IMG/VR virus record: IMGVR_UViG_3300035701_000028
Span: 1 to 62,258 of that record
Source: a virus
Reading direction: 5' to 3' (one strand)
Length of the DNA stretch: 62,258 bases
Shown here: piece by piece, positions 15,459 through 22,768 of the stretch
Layout of the letters: each line of letters opens with the position of its first letter
Numbering within the stretch: position 1 is the stretch's first letter
The notes under the pieces: generated by a model
What the model saw: only the letters and a program-made list of their open reading frames with translations
Databases searched by the model: none
What the model was told of the DNA's origin: nothing
Program-made: the position numbers and the translations under genes

Positions 15459-15979
15459 GAGAAGAGTGCCCTCACTGTGGACATAAGCTCGTATCTCCGT
15501 CCGGCCCGATGCAATCCCCGGTGCTGCTGATTGGTGAGTTCCCTGGCGTAGAAGAGATCAGGTATGGCCTTCCCTTCGTCGGCAAGGCGGGCGAAGTCCT
15601 GAAGACAGAGATGGCCGAGTTGGGGTTCGACTACAACTCCTGCCGAGTTACAAACTTGTGGCTGCACATGAAGCCCAAGGATAAGGAGATCGTAAAGAGG
15701 GAACTGGAATGGCACGCAGAGCGCATGTTCGCCGAGATGAAGGGACGCAAGGCGATCCTGCTCATGGGCTCTGAACTCTCGGCCTTCTTCCTTCATGCGC
15801 CGCTTATGGAGAACCTGGGAATCATCATCACCAAGCGTCCCCAACTCTCGAAGTACGCAGCCTTCGTCATGGTCGCGCCCAACCCTGCCCTGCTGTTGCA
15901 GCGGGGGGCTGTGGTGGGGGAGTTCCGGTTCGCATTGGAGTCATTCGTTCGGGAAGTCAAGCGGAGGAAGATACTATGA
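15455..15979 (+). CDS. Uracil-DNA glycosylase-like protein (family 4-like)
   Basis: 174 residues. Motif 1 GEFPGVEE...GLPFVGKAG near 27-50 matches the family 4 GEAPG...PFVGxAG element, and VAPNPALLLQR near 142 takes the place of the HPsxlLR motif, with Asn for His. N-terminal Cys5 and Cys8 are kept, but the other two iron-sulfur cysteines of family 4 appear replaced around LHMKP and EWHAE. It would remove uracil from DNA or act as a DNA-end scaffold. Overlaps both neighbours by 4 bp. Confidence 0.75.
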   Translation: MREECPHCGHKLVSPSGPMQSPVLLIGEFPGVEEIRYGLPFVGKAGEVLKTEMAELGFDYNSCRVTNLWLHMKPKDKEIVKRELEWHAERMFAEMKGRKAILLMGSELSAFFLHAPLMENLGIIITKRPQLSKYAAFVMVAPNPALLLQRGAVVGEFRFALESFVREVKRRKIL

Positions 15980-16665
15980 CTGGTGTTGCATCTGCGATGG
16001 ATCAGGCTCTCTCTGTCAGCTACGACGAGATCGAGATTGCCGCCCAACGCGCCCATGAGATCGCACACAAGGCGCTCGACGATCCCGATATCGCATTCCG
16101 TTACGCCGTCTCTCTGCGTAAGGTCGTCCATCTACAGGGCGTCGAGCTTGCGGCCCTCTTCTTCGAGATGCGTCAGAAGTTCGAGAAGTATGGGTTCGAG
16201 AGTGAGGACGATTTCTACGACACTGCATATGAGAGAACAGGCTATGCGGTCGAGACGCTGCGCAAGTACGCAAATATGTGGGAGAGCGTCTTAGGGCCGG
16301 GGAGCAAGATTCCCAAGAAGACGCGCGCCCAACTTGCTTCTCTTCCGGTGCGTACCCAGCTTCTCCTTACGGGTATGGCGCGCGAGGACAAGATCACCAA
16401 CGAGCAGTGGGAGAAAGTCTCCAAGTCTCCCGACCACCAGACCGTTCGGGAATTCATCCGGAAGGTCAGAGGGCAGCGAACGTCAGCGAGGAACGCGCTG
16501 AACATCAAGCTCTCCCGAGATGGGACGGTCAATGCGTATCAGGGAAACCTCGGCCCCATCGATCTATTCATCCTGGTTCCTAACGATCGAGGAACGAAGG
16601 AAGAAAAGGATATCCGGAAGAGAGGACAGGAACGAGTGCTCAACGCATCGGGGGTTCTACGATGA
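15976..16665 (+). CDS. Hypothetical protein
   Basis: 229 residues, mostly helical and basic in the C-terminal half. The segment YERTGYAVETLRKYANMWESV near 90 could be a helix-turn-helix. Not assigned to a family. It lies between the UDG-like gene and a zinc-ribbon gene, so a DNA-repair or DNA-binding role is possible but unproven. Confidence 0.65.
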   Translation: MTGVASAMDQALSVSYDEIEIAAQRAHEIAHKALDDPDIAFRYAVSLRKVVHLQGVELAALFFEMRQKFEKYGFESEDDFYDTAYERTGYAVETLRKYANMWESVLGPGSKIPKKTRAQLASLPVRTQLLLTGMAREDKITNEQWEKVSKSPDHQTVREFIRKVRGQRTSARNALNIKLSRDGTVNAYQGNLGPIDLFILVPNDRGTKEEKDIRKRGQERVLNASGVLR

Positions 16666-17003
16666 GAGACTGCTCCAAGTTTGCGATGGATGCCTACTAC
16701 GGACGACACTTCAATCAGTGGATCGAGAAGATATGGCCCCTGATCCGTCATACCGTCCCGCCCGAGCTTCGCTACCGTACACTCACGGCCATGCGTGCCA
16801 AGCTCCAAGAGGCCAGCCGGATAGCAGATGGGCAAGGCATATCGGACGCGAGTCTCGCCAAGGTAGTTATCAATGACACAACCCATCCGAGTCAAGCCAG
16901 TTCCTTCCTGTCCCGAGTGCGAAGAGCCTATGGTACTTCGCTATCCAAGGCCAAGAGATTCATGGCCCGCATTCTGGGGATGCTCCGACTACCCAAGGTG
17001 TAG
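16662..17003 (+). CDS. Hypothetical protein overlapping zinc-ribbon gene
   Basis: 113 residues; the start overlaps the previous stop (ATGA). The first 70 residues look like a normal helical domain. The last 43 are encoded in a region also used, in another frame, by the zinc-ribbon gene starting at 16873. Either two genes overlap by 131 bp or a frameshift joins them. Not recognised. Confidence 0.55.
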   Translation: MRDCSKFAMDAYYGRHFNQWIEKIWPLIRHTVPPELRYRTLTAMRAKLQEASRIADGQGISDASLAKVVINDTTHPSQASSFLSRVRRAYGTSLSKAKRFMARILGMLRLPKV

Positions 17004-17085
17004 GGGGTCGCGCAAGATACTCCCTAATGGAGAGCCGGAAGATGATGAAGACGATGCACAGATCGGCGAGATATGGGAGACCTAA
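16873..17085 (+). CDS. Topoisomerase-type zinc-ribbon protein
   Basis: 70 residues. CPEC at 14-17, PMVLRYPR, then FWGCSDYPRCRGSR near 34-47 match the C4 zinc finger found at the C-terminus of bacterial topoisomerase I. Here it stands alone with an acidic tail. It may bind single-stranded DNA. A stop lies nine bases before the ATG in this frame, so the frame does not extend upstream. Confidence 0.75.
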   Translation: MTQPIRVKPVPSCPECEEPMVLRYPRPRDSWPAFWGCSDYPRCRGSRKILPNGEPEDDEDDAQIGEIWET

Positions 17086-17087
17086 CC

Positions 17088-18152
17088 ATGCCAGTTGAAA
17101 TCGAAAGCGATGAGGGCGAGATTACCCGATCCGTCTCTGGGCTCTGGTCGCTCGACTTAGCCTTGGCAAATCAGAAAGACATCGGCCTTCCCTTACGCGC
17201 AGCCTACATGATCTATGGCTACGAGCACACAGGGAAGTCCACCCTCTCTTACTTCCTCGCGTCAAAGGTTCGGGCGCAGGGAGAAATAGATGTGGTTGAC
17301 CTAGAGGGACTAGACAAAACCTATGTCAAGAGAGTCATCGGTGCGGGGGGCTTCGATGGCAAGGTCAAGATTCTTCCAATGATCGACAAGGAAACAGGCA
17401 AGCTACGAATGGACGCCGAGATGCTCGAAGAACTTGCGGATCGGATGCTTGAGATAGAGAACTTATCGGCGGGCGTCTTCGACTCCATCTCTTCTTTCGC
17501 ATCAACCCAAGAACGCGAAGGAGAATTGGGGGAGGCATTCATGGGACGGAGGGCCTTCGATCTGGGACAGTTCTATCGCCGGGTCATGCGTCCTCTTCGC
17601 GCGTCCGAGAAACCCAAGGCCCTGTTCGTTGTCAATCACAAGTTTCAGGTCATGGGAGGAATGGGCCATACCACAGCGGGCGGGCAGACCCCCCGCAATC
17701 TATCCGCTGTCATCCTGCACATCCAGCGCGATTCACTTGATGAGCTTCCGGATGGACGAAGCGTTCTCATCAGCCGGGGCGAAGTCAAGAAGCTGCGCTT
17801 CGGAGGGCCGGGTCGCACCTTCCGTTTCGCAATCGTCCCCGACGTGGGCATTCACCTGGGCCTGACTGCCATGTACGACTGCATCGAGGAGAAGCTGGCC
17901 GAACGGGGGACGACACTCAAGCTCAAGGGAAAGAGTCTGGGACGCATCAGCAAACTCTTCGAGTCCGCAGTAGAGGGGAAGGAATCCACCTTCGAGCCAT
18001 TCCTTGAGGTACTAGCCAAACACACGAAAGGACTGATCCAATGCCGAGACGAAAAGGAACCGTCATCCACACCCAAGAAAAGTACCTCTCGCAGTCGGGG
18101 ATCGCGACGTACTTCGCGTGCCCGCGCAAGTTCCTCTTCTACCAAAGGATGA
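17088..18152 (+). CDS. RecA-like recombinase/ATPase
   Basis: 354 residues from the ATG at 17088, with GGGAG ten bases upstream; 17073 is an alternative. Walker A GYEHTGKST near 47, Walker B-like SAGVFDSISS near 130, and the NHKFQVMGGMGHTTAGGQTPRNLSA region near 187-212 resemble the loop region of RecA/Sak4-type phage recombinases. The last about 30 residues are Ser/Arg/Lys-rich and share DNA with the start of the nuclease gene. Together with the nuclease and resolvase it suggests recombination-dependent replication or repair. Confidence 0.82.
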   Translation: MPVEIESDEGEITRSVSGLWSLDLALANQKDIGLPLRAAYMIYGYEHTGKSTLSYFLASKVRAQGEIDVVDLEGLDKTYVKRVIGAGGFDGKVKILPMIDKETGKLRMDAEMLEELADRMLEIENLSAGVFDSISSFASTQEREGELGEAFMGRRAFDLGQFYRRVMRPLRASEKPKALFVVNHKFQVMGGMGHTTAGGQTPRNLSAVILHIQRDSLDELPDGRSVLISRGEVKKLRFGGPGRTFRFAIVPDVGIHLGLTAMYDCIEEKLAERGTTLKLKGKSLGRISKLFESAVEGKESTFEPFLEVLAKHTKGLIQCRDEKEPSSTPKKSTSRSRGSRRTSRARASSSSTKG

Positions 18153-18817
18153 GGCCGAAAGAACTTCCCTCCTACTTGAGGGTAGGCAAGGACGTTCACG
18201 CGATCCTAGAAGGGAAGCGAGTTAGGTCTCAGAATGTCCAAGTTGACCTGCATGTTGTCCGGCTGTTGGAGTTCTGGAAGTTGCATGGGTTCCGACTGGC
18301 GGGGACGAAGGCCAAGGCGATCGAAGTCCTACAAGAAGTCCCAATAGGGAAGGACATTCGTATTGTCCGCAAGCTCGACCGACTTGCCATTGATGAAGAG
18401 GGGACGCCCGTCTTGGTGGATTGGAAGACCGCATCTTCGCAGTGGGAGTCCTTGATCGGGCATTCAGATATTGTCCCAAAATCCTTGACCTTCCAAACAG
18501 CGTGCTATCTGATACCACCCGAAGATATTGCCCCCTACAAGAAGGCATGGCCCACCGAACTAGACTTCATCGTATCAACCCACGAGTCTATGCACGCCCG
18601 CTGCTACTCGACCTGGAGGGACAGGCAGGCGGAGAAGGAATTCATCGAAGCGGCCCAGGTCGTCGCCAAGGCCAAGACCTTCCCGCGCATCCGGGGGTGG
18701 AATTGCAAGTGGTGTATCTACGCCAGCGCGTGCTACGAGACGAAGGACTGGCAGGACGAGTACCTCATCAACATGGACGATCGGGGAGTTCCAGAAGCTT
18801 ACGGAGATGACGAATGA
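18041..18817 (+). CDS. Cas4/RecB-like PD-(D/E)XK nuclease with Fe-S cysteines
   Basis: 258 residues. YLSQSGIATYFACPRKF (Cys27) opens the domain, the nuclease core is VLVDWKTA near 123-130, a Gln motif follows in LTFQTACYL, and CKWCIYASAC near 225-234 gives three more cysteines. Four cysteines in this order are those of Cas4/AddB-type [4Fe-4S] nucleases. It likely resects DNA ends for the RecA-like protein. The start (AAAGGA upstream) lies 112 bp inside the RecA-like gene. Confidence 0.82.
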   Translation: MPRRKGTVIHTQEKYLSQSGIATYFACPRKFLFYQRMRPKELPSYLRVGKDVHAILEGKRVRSQNVQVDLHVVRLLEFWKLHGFRLAGTKAKAIEVLQEVPIGKDIRIVRKLDRLAIDEEGTPVLVDWKTASSQWESLIGHSDIVPKSLTFQTACYLIPPEDIAPYKKAWPTELDFIVSTHESMHARCYSTWRDRQAEKEFIEAAQVVAKAKTFPRIRGWNCKWCIYASACYETKDWQDEYLINMDDRGVPEAYGDDE

Positions 18818-19035
18818 CCAGAGAAATGACTGTTGAAGAAGAGACCGAAGTCATCGATATGCTCAACGCAGCGATAAAATTCAGCGAGGGGGTGACACTC
18901 TACAATGTCGAAGGAGCCTTGTGTATGGAGGTTCAGACGAAAGGAGGCAACTACGTTCTGAGTGGAGACTGCCTGTTTACTGTCCTGAAGCAGTACCACA
19001 TCCGCCGCACCAATCACGCGCTCTATGGAGACTGA
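18814..19035 (+). CDS. Small hypothetical protein
   Basis: 73 residues, ATGA overlap with the nuclease gene. Acidic helix followed by beta-like segments. Not recognised. Confidence 0.6.
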   Translation: MTREMTVEEETEVIDMLNAAIKFSEGVTLYNVEGALCMEVQTKGGNYVLSGDCLFTVLKQYHIRRTNHALYGD

Positions 19036-19036
19036 C

Positions 19037-19225
19037 ATGCCAGAGGAAACGCACACCTACCATCACTATGATCCGCCCGTCCCGAAGGTCTACGTCAAGG
19101 TCGTCCGCAATACCAAGGGCTTCAACGTCGAGGCTGCGGTCTCCGACTGCACCAATGTTGGGCAGGCCATGGGCTTGCTGGATGACGCCATGAAAGAACT
19201 GCAGCGTCACTACCCACTGGAGTAG
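19037..19225 (+). CDS. Small hypothetical protein
   Basis: 62 residues from the ATG at 19037, with GGAG seven bases upstream; an in-frame ATG at 19025 is the alternative. A His/Tyr-rich start (THTYHHYD) precedes a small alpha/beta domain. Not recognised. Confidence 0.6.
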   Translation: MPEETHTYHHYDPPVPKVYVKVVRNTKGFNVEAAVSDCTNVGQAMGLLDDAMKELQRHYPLE

Positions 19226-19226
19226 C

Positions 19227-19742
19227 ATGGACATCACCAAATTCCAAATCAATGTAGATCAAGTGGAGCCTGCCGTGGGGATCGAGCAATGGGCCAAGGC
19301 CCACATGCTCACTCTGAACTTCCCGGAAGACACCCCGACGTTCATGGGGATTGACCCAGGCTCCAGCTTCGGGGTCGCGGTCATCTACCACGGGTCGCTC
19401 GGTCTGTTCTGGGGCGATCTCCTTGGGGATGATGAAGTGGACAGGATGTTCGAGGCATCCCAGGTCTCCCTCTACTACAAGGATGTCTTCAATCCAAAGC
19501 TGACCGTCGTCGAAGGCCCGGCCCCAAAGTTCGCGTATAGGCAGGCATTCTTGGGTCACATGCGGGCAGGGTTCATCATTGGCGCGATGCCGAACGTCCT
19601 GATGCTGCCCCCCTCCACAGTCCGTATGCTCGGCTTCGGGCATGGAAACGAGTCGGGCTTGAATCTATGGCCGAGGGTCAATGAGAATGCGATCGCCGCG
19701 CTTGGGTGTGCTCTCGCTGCAATGAAGAAGGCTCCCGTTTAG
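19227..19742 (+). CDS. RuvC-like Holliday-junction resolvase
   Basis: 171 residues. RNase H-fold acidic residues: Asp43 in MGIDPGSSFG, Glu96 in VVEGP, and a C-terminal NENAIAALGCAL helix where RuvC has its last acidic pair, here Glu/Asn. PPSTVRMLGFGHG precedes it, like the RuvC substrate-binding segment. It would cut branched DNA before packaging. Last gene of the plus-strand block; its stop lies inside the terminator hairpin. Confidence 0.8.
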   Translation: MDITKFQINVDQVEPAVGIEQWAKAHMLTLNFPEDTPTFMGIDPGSSFGVAVIYHGSLGLFWGDLLGDDEVDRMFEASQVSLYYKDVFNPKLTVVEGPAPKFAYRQAFLGHMRAGFIIGAMPNVLMLPPSTVRMLGFGHGNESGLNLWPRVNENAIAALGCALAAMKKAPV

Positions 19743-19751
19743 GGAGCCTTC
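19727..19751. terminator. Bidirectional terminator between convergent operons
   Basis: Arms GAAGGCTCCC (19727-19736) and GGGAGCCTTC (19742-19751) around a GTTTA loop. The stop codons of the convergent genes on both strands lie within it. Tails are only modestly T-rich on each strand. Confidence 0.75.
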
Positions 19752-20041
19752 AGTTTGTAGGTAAATGCGTAGGACGTGTAACCGATATTGCTGATGAATG
19801 GAATCCTGTCTCCTACCTCGATCTCTCCATTCCTAAGCAACTCATCCAGTGAGTTTTTGATTGTCGTTCGAGAGAATCCGGTAATCATCCACAAGTCTCG
19901 CGAGAGTACGGCATCACGGCCCAGGCGACTCAGTTCCTTCATTACCATCAGGACTATCGCTCTGGCCGTCGCCTTCTGATTCTCCTTCTCCGCCTGCCCC
20001 AAGAACTTCTTCACTTGATCGAATAGCGCTTGATCGTCCAT
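19739..20041 (-). CDS. Winged-helix DNA-binding protein
   Basis: 100 residues. After a helical N-terminus, residues 47-80 (SRDLWMITGFSRTTIKNSLDELLRNGEIEVGDRI) form a helix-turn-helix plus wing typical of small transcription regulators. A strong GGAGGAG lies upstream of the ATG. It is the last gene of the late operon and is embedded 128 bp into the phosphoesterase gene in another frame. It is a second candidate reader of the genome-wide palindromes. Confidence 0.72.
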   Translation of the reverse strand: MDDQALFDQVKKFLGQAEKENQKATARAIVLMVMKELSRLGRDAVLSRDLWMITGFSRTTIKNSLDELLRNGEIEVGDRIPFISNIGYTSYAFTYKLKAP

Positions 20042-20939
20042 TCTCCTCCTCTACCTTCGTTGATTCGATATACACTACCTCATGGCTGCGGAAGTCTACC
20101 GACCGCAGAAGCTCGTGTGTCCAGACATGACGACCATCTTGGATTTCCCAGACCAGCATCCCGATGTCTGTCCACTCCGGGCTCTGCACAGTCTTCCGTC
20201 CGTAGTCGTCGATCAAGCAGTAGCTTGGAACGATGAACCCAGATGTTCGGTAGGTCTGGTGTTCAACTCTCATACACACCACTTCGGGGACGTACTGATG
20301 TCGGTGCGCCCGAGCAACAATATCCGGAGGTATCTTGCCCGTCATGAGCGCGTCCATCATGAGCGTCCGGATGTAGAGGCGAAGCTCGTTGCCCCGTAGC
20401 CATGCCCTCCGTCCCGGCGGGGGGCCGTGGTGGGCGAGGTTGAGGACGATCCCATCGACATCCAGGATGTCATGGTAGGACACGGCGATATCGAGATCGG
20501 GCCTGCGCCTTGAGAGATCATACGCTAGGCCCATCGTCACAGAGGCCCAACGCTCCTCATGTATCTCAGTACCCGCGAGGAAGCGCATCCATTTCACATT
20601 TGGGATTTCCAGCCACGGGAGGAAATTCCACTCAGCAATCTGACGTTGGAAGGATGGAATAGTGGTAAGGGTCTGCCCCTTTCCAAGCAGGAGTCCCTGA
20701 GACGGGTCTCCCATGTGGATCATGAAGATCGGATCGCCGCCAGCGATGTCCTTCAGCGCGGCGATGTCACTGGAATACCACTCGAACATCTTTCGGTTTG
20801 CTGGAGTCGGCTCGGGGACAGGCACAGGGGGTACGCCCATCATCGGCAGGGGTGGCTCGAATTCTGTATTGGGATTGAACAGGCCGAGGGGATGGTTGCC
20901 ATGCGTATCCGAGAGAGCCGCTACAAGGGTTCGTCTCAT
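19914..20939 (-). CDS. Calcineurin-like metallophosphoesterase
   Basis: 341 residues. Metal-binding motifs in order: ALSDTHGN near 8-15, HMGD near 75, AGTEIHE near 118, LAHHG near 167, and ARAHRHQY near 210. These fit the metallophosphoesterase fold; the substrate (nucleic acid, nucleotide or protein) cannot be told. The last about 45 residues are acidic low-complexity and share DNA with the winged-helix gene. Its place beside lysis genes is unusual. Confidence 0.75.
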   Translation of the reverse strand: MRRTLVAALSDTHGNHPLGLFNPNTEFEPPLPMMGVPPVPVPEPTPANRKMFEWYSSDIAALKDIAGGDPIFMIHMGDPSQGLLLGKGQTLTTIPSFQRQIAEWNFLPWLEIPNVKWMRFLAGTEIHEERWASVTMGLAYDLSRRRPDLDIAVSYHDILDVDGIVLNLAHHGPPPGRRAWLRGNELRLYIRTLMMDALMTGKIPPDIVARAHRHQYVPEVVCMRVEHQTYRTSGFIVPSYCLIDDYGRKTVQSPEWTDIGMLVWEIQDGRHVWTHELLRSVDFRSHEVVYIESTKVEEENGRSSAIRSSEEVLGAGGEGESEGDGQSDSPDGNEGTESPGP

Positions 20940-20958
20940 TAGATACCTCAGTTCAGAA

Positions 20959-20986
20959 GGGGGTGCGGTATATATACCGCACCCCC
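20959..20986 (-). terminator. Perfect 28-bp palindrome / hairpin
   Basis: GGGGGTGCGG and CCGCACCCCC arms flank TATATATA; the whole is palindromic. On the minus strand it follows operator site 3 by 11 bp and ends in CCCCC then TTCTG. It probably reduces late transcription into the phosphoesterase and winged-helix genes. Confidence 0.7.
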
Positions 20987-20997
20987 GCTGGACTTGA

Positions 20998-21012
20998 AAG
21001 TAACGGTTACTT
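20998..21012. promoter_or_regulatory. Palindromic operator site 3 (perfect)
   Basis: AAGTAACGGTTACTT, extending to 17 bp (20997-21013). On the minus strand it contains the final AAG-TAA codons of the holin-like gene and lies just upstream of the 20959-20986 hairpin. Confidence 0.85.
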
Positions 21013-21306
21013 TGGGCTCAGGCCCTTGTAGGAGTAGTGGATGCCCATCGCGCTCAAGACCATCCCGATCAGACCTACGATCGTAAAGACAATCTGTGCG
21101 ACATTGGGAGGCAGCAAACCAACGATCTGCTGCAAGAAGAACATGATCGTCGCGACAAAGATCGCAACGATCATGGACGCCCATCTACTAAAGTCCTTAC
21201 TAAACAGCTTGGCGAGGGCCTTCAATCCTTGGGTCACAAGGAACGTCACGATGCCCACGACTAGGAATTGCAGAATCACAAATACTTCAGCAGGTAACTC
21301 GGTCAT
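21007..21306 (-). CDS. Holin-like membrane protein
   Basis: 99 residues with three hydrophobic segments at about 6-26, 42-62 and 68-90 and a short charged C-terminus. That topology fits class I holins, which make holes in the inner membrane to release or trigger the endolysin. It is close downstream of the GH25 lysozyme gene. No sequence family recognised. Confidence 0.7.
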   Translation of the reverse strand: MTELPAEVFVILQFLVVGIVTFLVTQGLKALAKLFSKDFSRWASMIVAIFVATIMFFLQQIVGLLPPNVAQIVFTIVGLIGMVLSAMGIHYSYKGLSPK

Positions 21307-21752
21307 TTCGTTCTCCCTTTCTTGGCGGGTACAACAACGGGTATAACGTCCATCGAGTTCAACTGTGCGACGAGCTTATCTACGATCCCCTTCAGTTCCT
21401 TACGCGCATCCGAAGCCTCCTTCTCATCCTGGCGGAGTACGCGATTCTCTTCCGCAAGTTTGAGGTTCTCCACCGTCAGTCGTGCGACATCGAGTTTCAA
21501 TGTATTGACTTCTTGTTCAAGGCGGGAGCGGATTTCTCTTTCGCGATCCAGTTCGCATTTCATCTGGGTAATACTGGATTGCATCGGGCCGATGCTATCC
21601 TCTGCTGCTTTGGCGAAGGCTTGAGCCGCTGTCCCAAAATCCATGGCCCGTTGAGAACGCAGGCGGGATATGGAAATGAGGGCAACGACCAGACCCGCGA
21701 TCCCGGTCAGGAGCCCACCACTTGCAAGCGCGAGTAGGATGCTCAGATTCAT
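21303..21752 (-). CDS. Membrane-anchored coiled-coil protein (possible spanin or lysis accessory)
   Basis: 149 residues. One N-terminal membrane segment (about 5-28) is followed by a long coiled coil (about 55-130) and a basic tail. This is the layout of i-spanin-like or holin-associated proteins. It lies between lysozyme and holin genes, overlapping the latter by 4 bp. No outer-membrane partner is adjacent, though a lipoprotein gene is found at 58977-59189. Confidence 0.6.
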   Translation of the reverse strand: MNLSILLALASGGLLTGIAGLVVALISISRLRSQRAMDFGTAAQAFAKAAEDSIGPMQSSITQMKCELDREREIRSRLEQEVNTLKLDVARLTVENLKLAEENRVLRQDEKEASDARKELKGIVDKLVAQLNSMDVIPVVVPAKKGRTK

Positions 21753-21755
21753 GGG

Positions 21756-22382
21756 CTATCCTTCCATCAGGTCGAGCGAGACGCCGCCCGGAATCCCTGG
21801 TACATGGAAGCCTTCATTGACCTGCCTGATCCAATACTGCTTCCAGGGCAAGGGAATGATGGGCTTGGGCGTCGGGTTGTAGTCCGCGAGATACAACAGG
21901 TGCTCGGCCATCCACAAGGGAACTGGCCCGTAGTTCGCGACGGCCCAATTCAGCCAACCCCGTCCAGTGTAGATGGCAGGTTTGAGTCCGCGCTTGGCTT
22001 CCTCGGCCTTCAACCACTCATGGATGACATCCCATAGCTTGAGCCCAGCGACGAAGGTCTTCTCTTCGAGATCAAGCAGGGAGGGAAGGGTTGGGGGCTT
22101 GAACATGGCCGCATCGAAGATGGAGAATTGATAGTCCCACTTCAGAGTCGTGCGCCAGAAGTGATAGGCCCCGGCCTTGAAGAGACTCAGGACATGCTCC
22201 CACTCGTAGATGAAGAAGGGATCGATCTTGCCGTAGTTGTAATTCGCGTGCGAGATGTCGAAGCCATCACTGGCCTTGAGATAGATGAACTCGTAGCCCA
22301 GCCGCTTGATCTCCAACCACCCGATCGGCAAGCCACGCGCATCGTAGGCCCAATGGCTTATGTCCAGACCCCTGCGTGCCAT
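21756..22382 (-). CDS. GH25-family lysozyme (endolysin)
   Basis: 208 residues. RGLDISHW at 4-11 with the first catalytic Asp, FIYLKASDG near 33-41, AGAYHFWR near 71, LLDLEE near 101-106 with the acidic pair, PAIYTGRGW near 135, and a final SLDLMEG strand. This covers a complete GH25 muramidase barrel with no cell-wall binding repeat or signal peptide. It cleaves peptidoglycan at the end of infection, exported through the holin. Confidence 0.88.
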   Translation of the reverse strand: MARRGLDISHWAYDARGLPIGWLEIKRLGYEFIYLKASDGFDISHANYNYGKIDPFFIYEWEHVLSLFKAGAYHFWRTTLKWDYQFSIFDAAMFKPPTLPSLLDLEEKTFVAGLKLWDVIHEWLKAEEAKRGLKPAIYTGRGWLNWAVANYGPVPLWMAEHLLYLADYNPTPKPIIPLPWKQYWIRQVNEGFHVPGIPGGVSLDLMEG

Positions 22383-22384
22383 AG

Positions 22385-22747
22385 CTACTCCTTTGGCTTG
22401 TCCTCTTCCTTGTGCGCCAAGTAGTCATCGAGCTTGGTAACGGGCTGCGACAACTGCGGAGGAACCTTCTGCTCCTTGAACTTGGCGTCGATGTGATCTC
22501 GAATCCAATCGACCTCGATTTTGGTCAACTCGAATGGCTCGGCATCCCCCTCTTCCCCGCGCTTCCATGACGGAACCTCCCCCAGCTTGAGCTTTTCATC
22601 AAGGGAGGAGATGATCCGGGCGTCAGTTCGATTGACTCCCGGAAGCTGGCCGATGAGCCAGCCGATGACGAAACGATCTGCCGCATCCAAATGGTACATC
22701 TTGGGTCTCCAATCTGCGAAGAAATCTCCGTGCTTGCTCATGCTCAT
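22385..22747 (-). CDS. Hypothetical protein
   Basis: 120 residues, hydrophilic and charged. Not recognised. It sits between the lysozyme and an appendage-like gene. Confidence 0.6.
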   Translation of the reverse strand: MSMSKHGDFFADWRPKMYHLDAADRFVIGWLIGQLPGVNRTDARIISSLDEKLKLGEVPSWKRGEEGDAEPFELTKIEVDWIRDHIDAKFKEQKVPPQLSQPVTKLDDYLAHKEEDKPKE

Positions 22748-22768
22748 CAGTATACAACGAAAGGCGAA

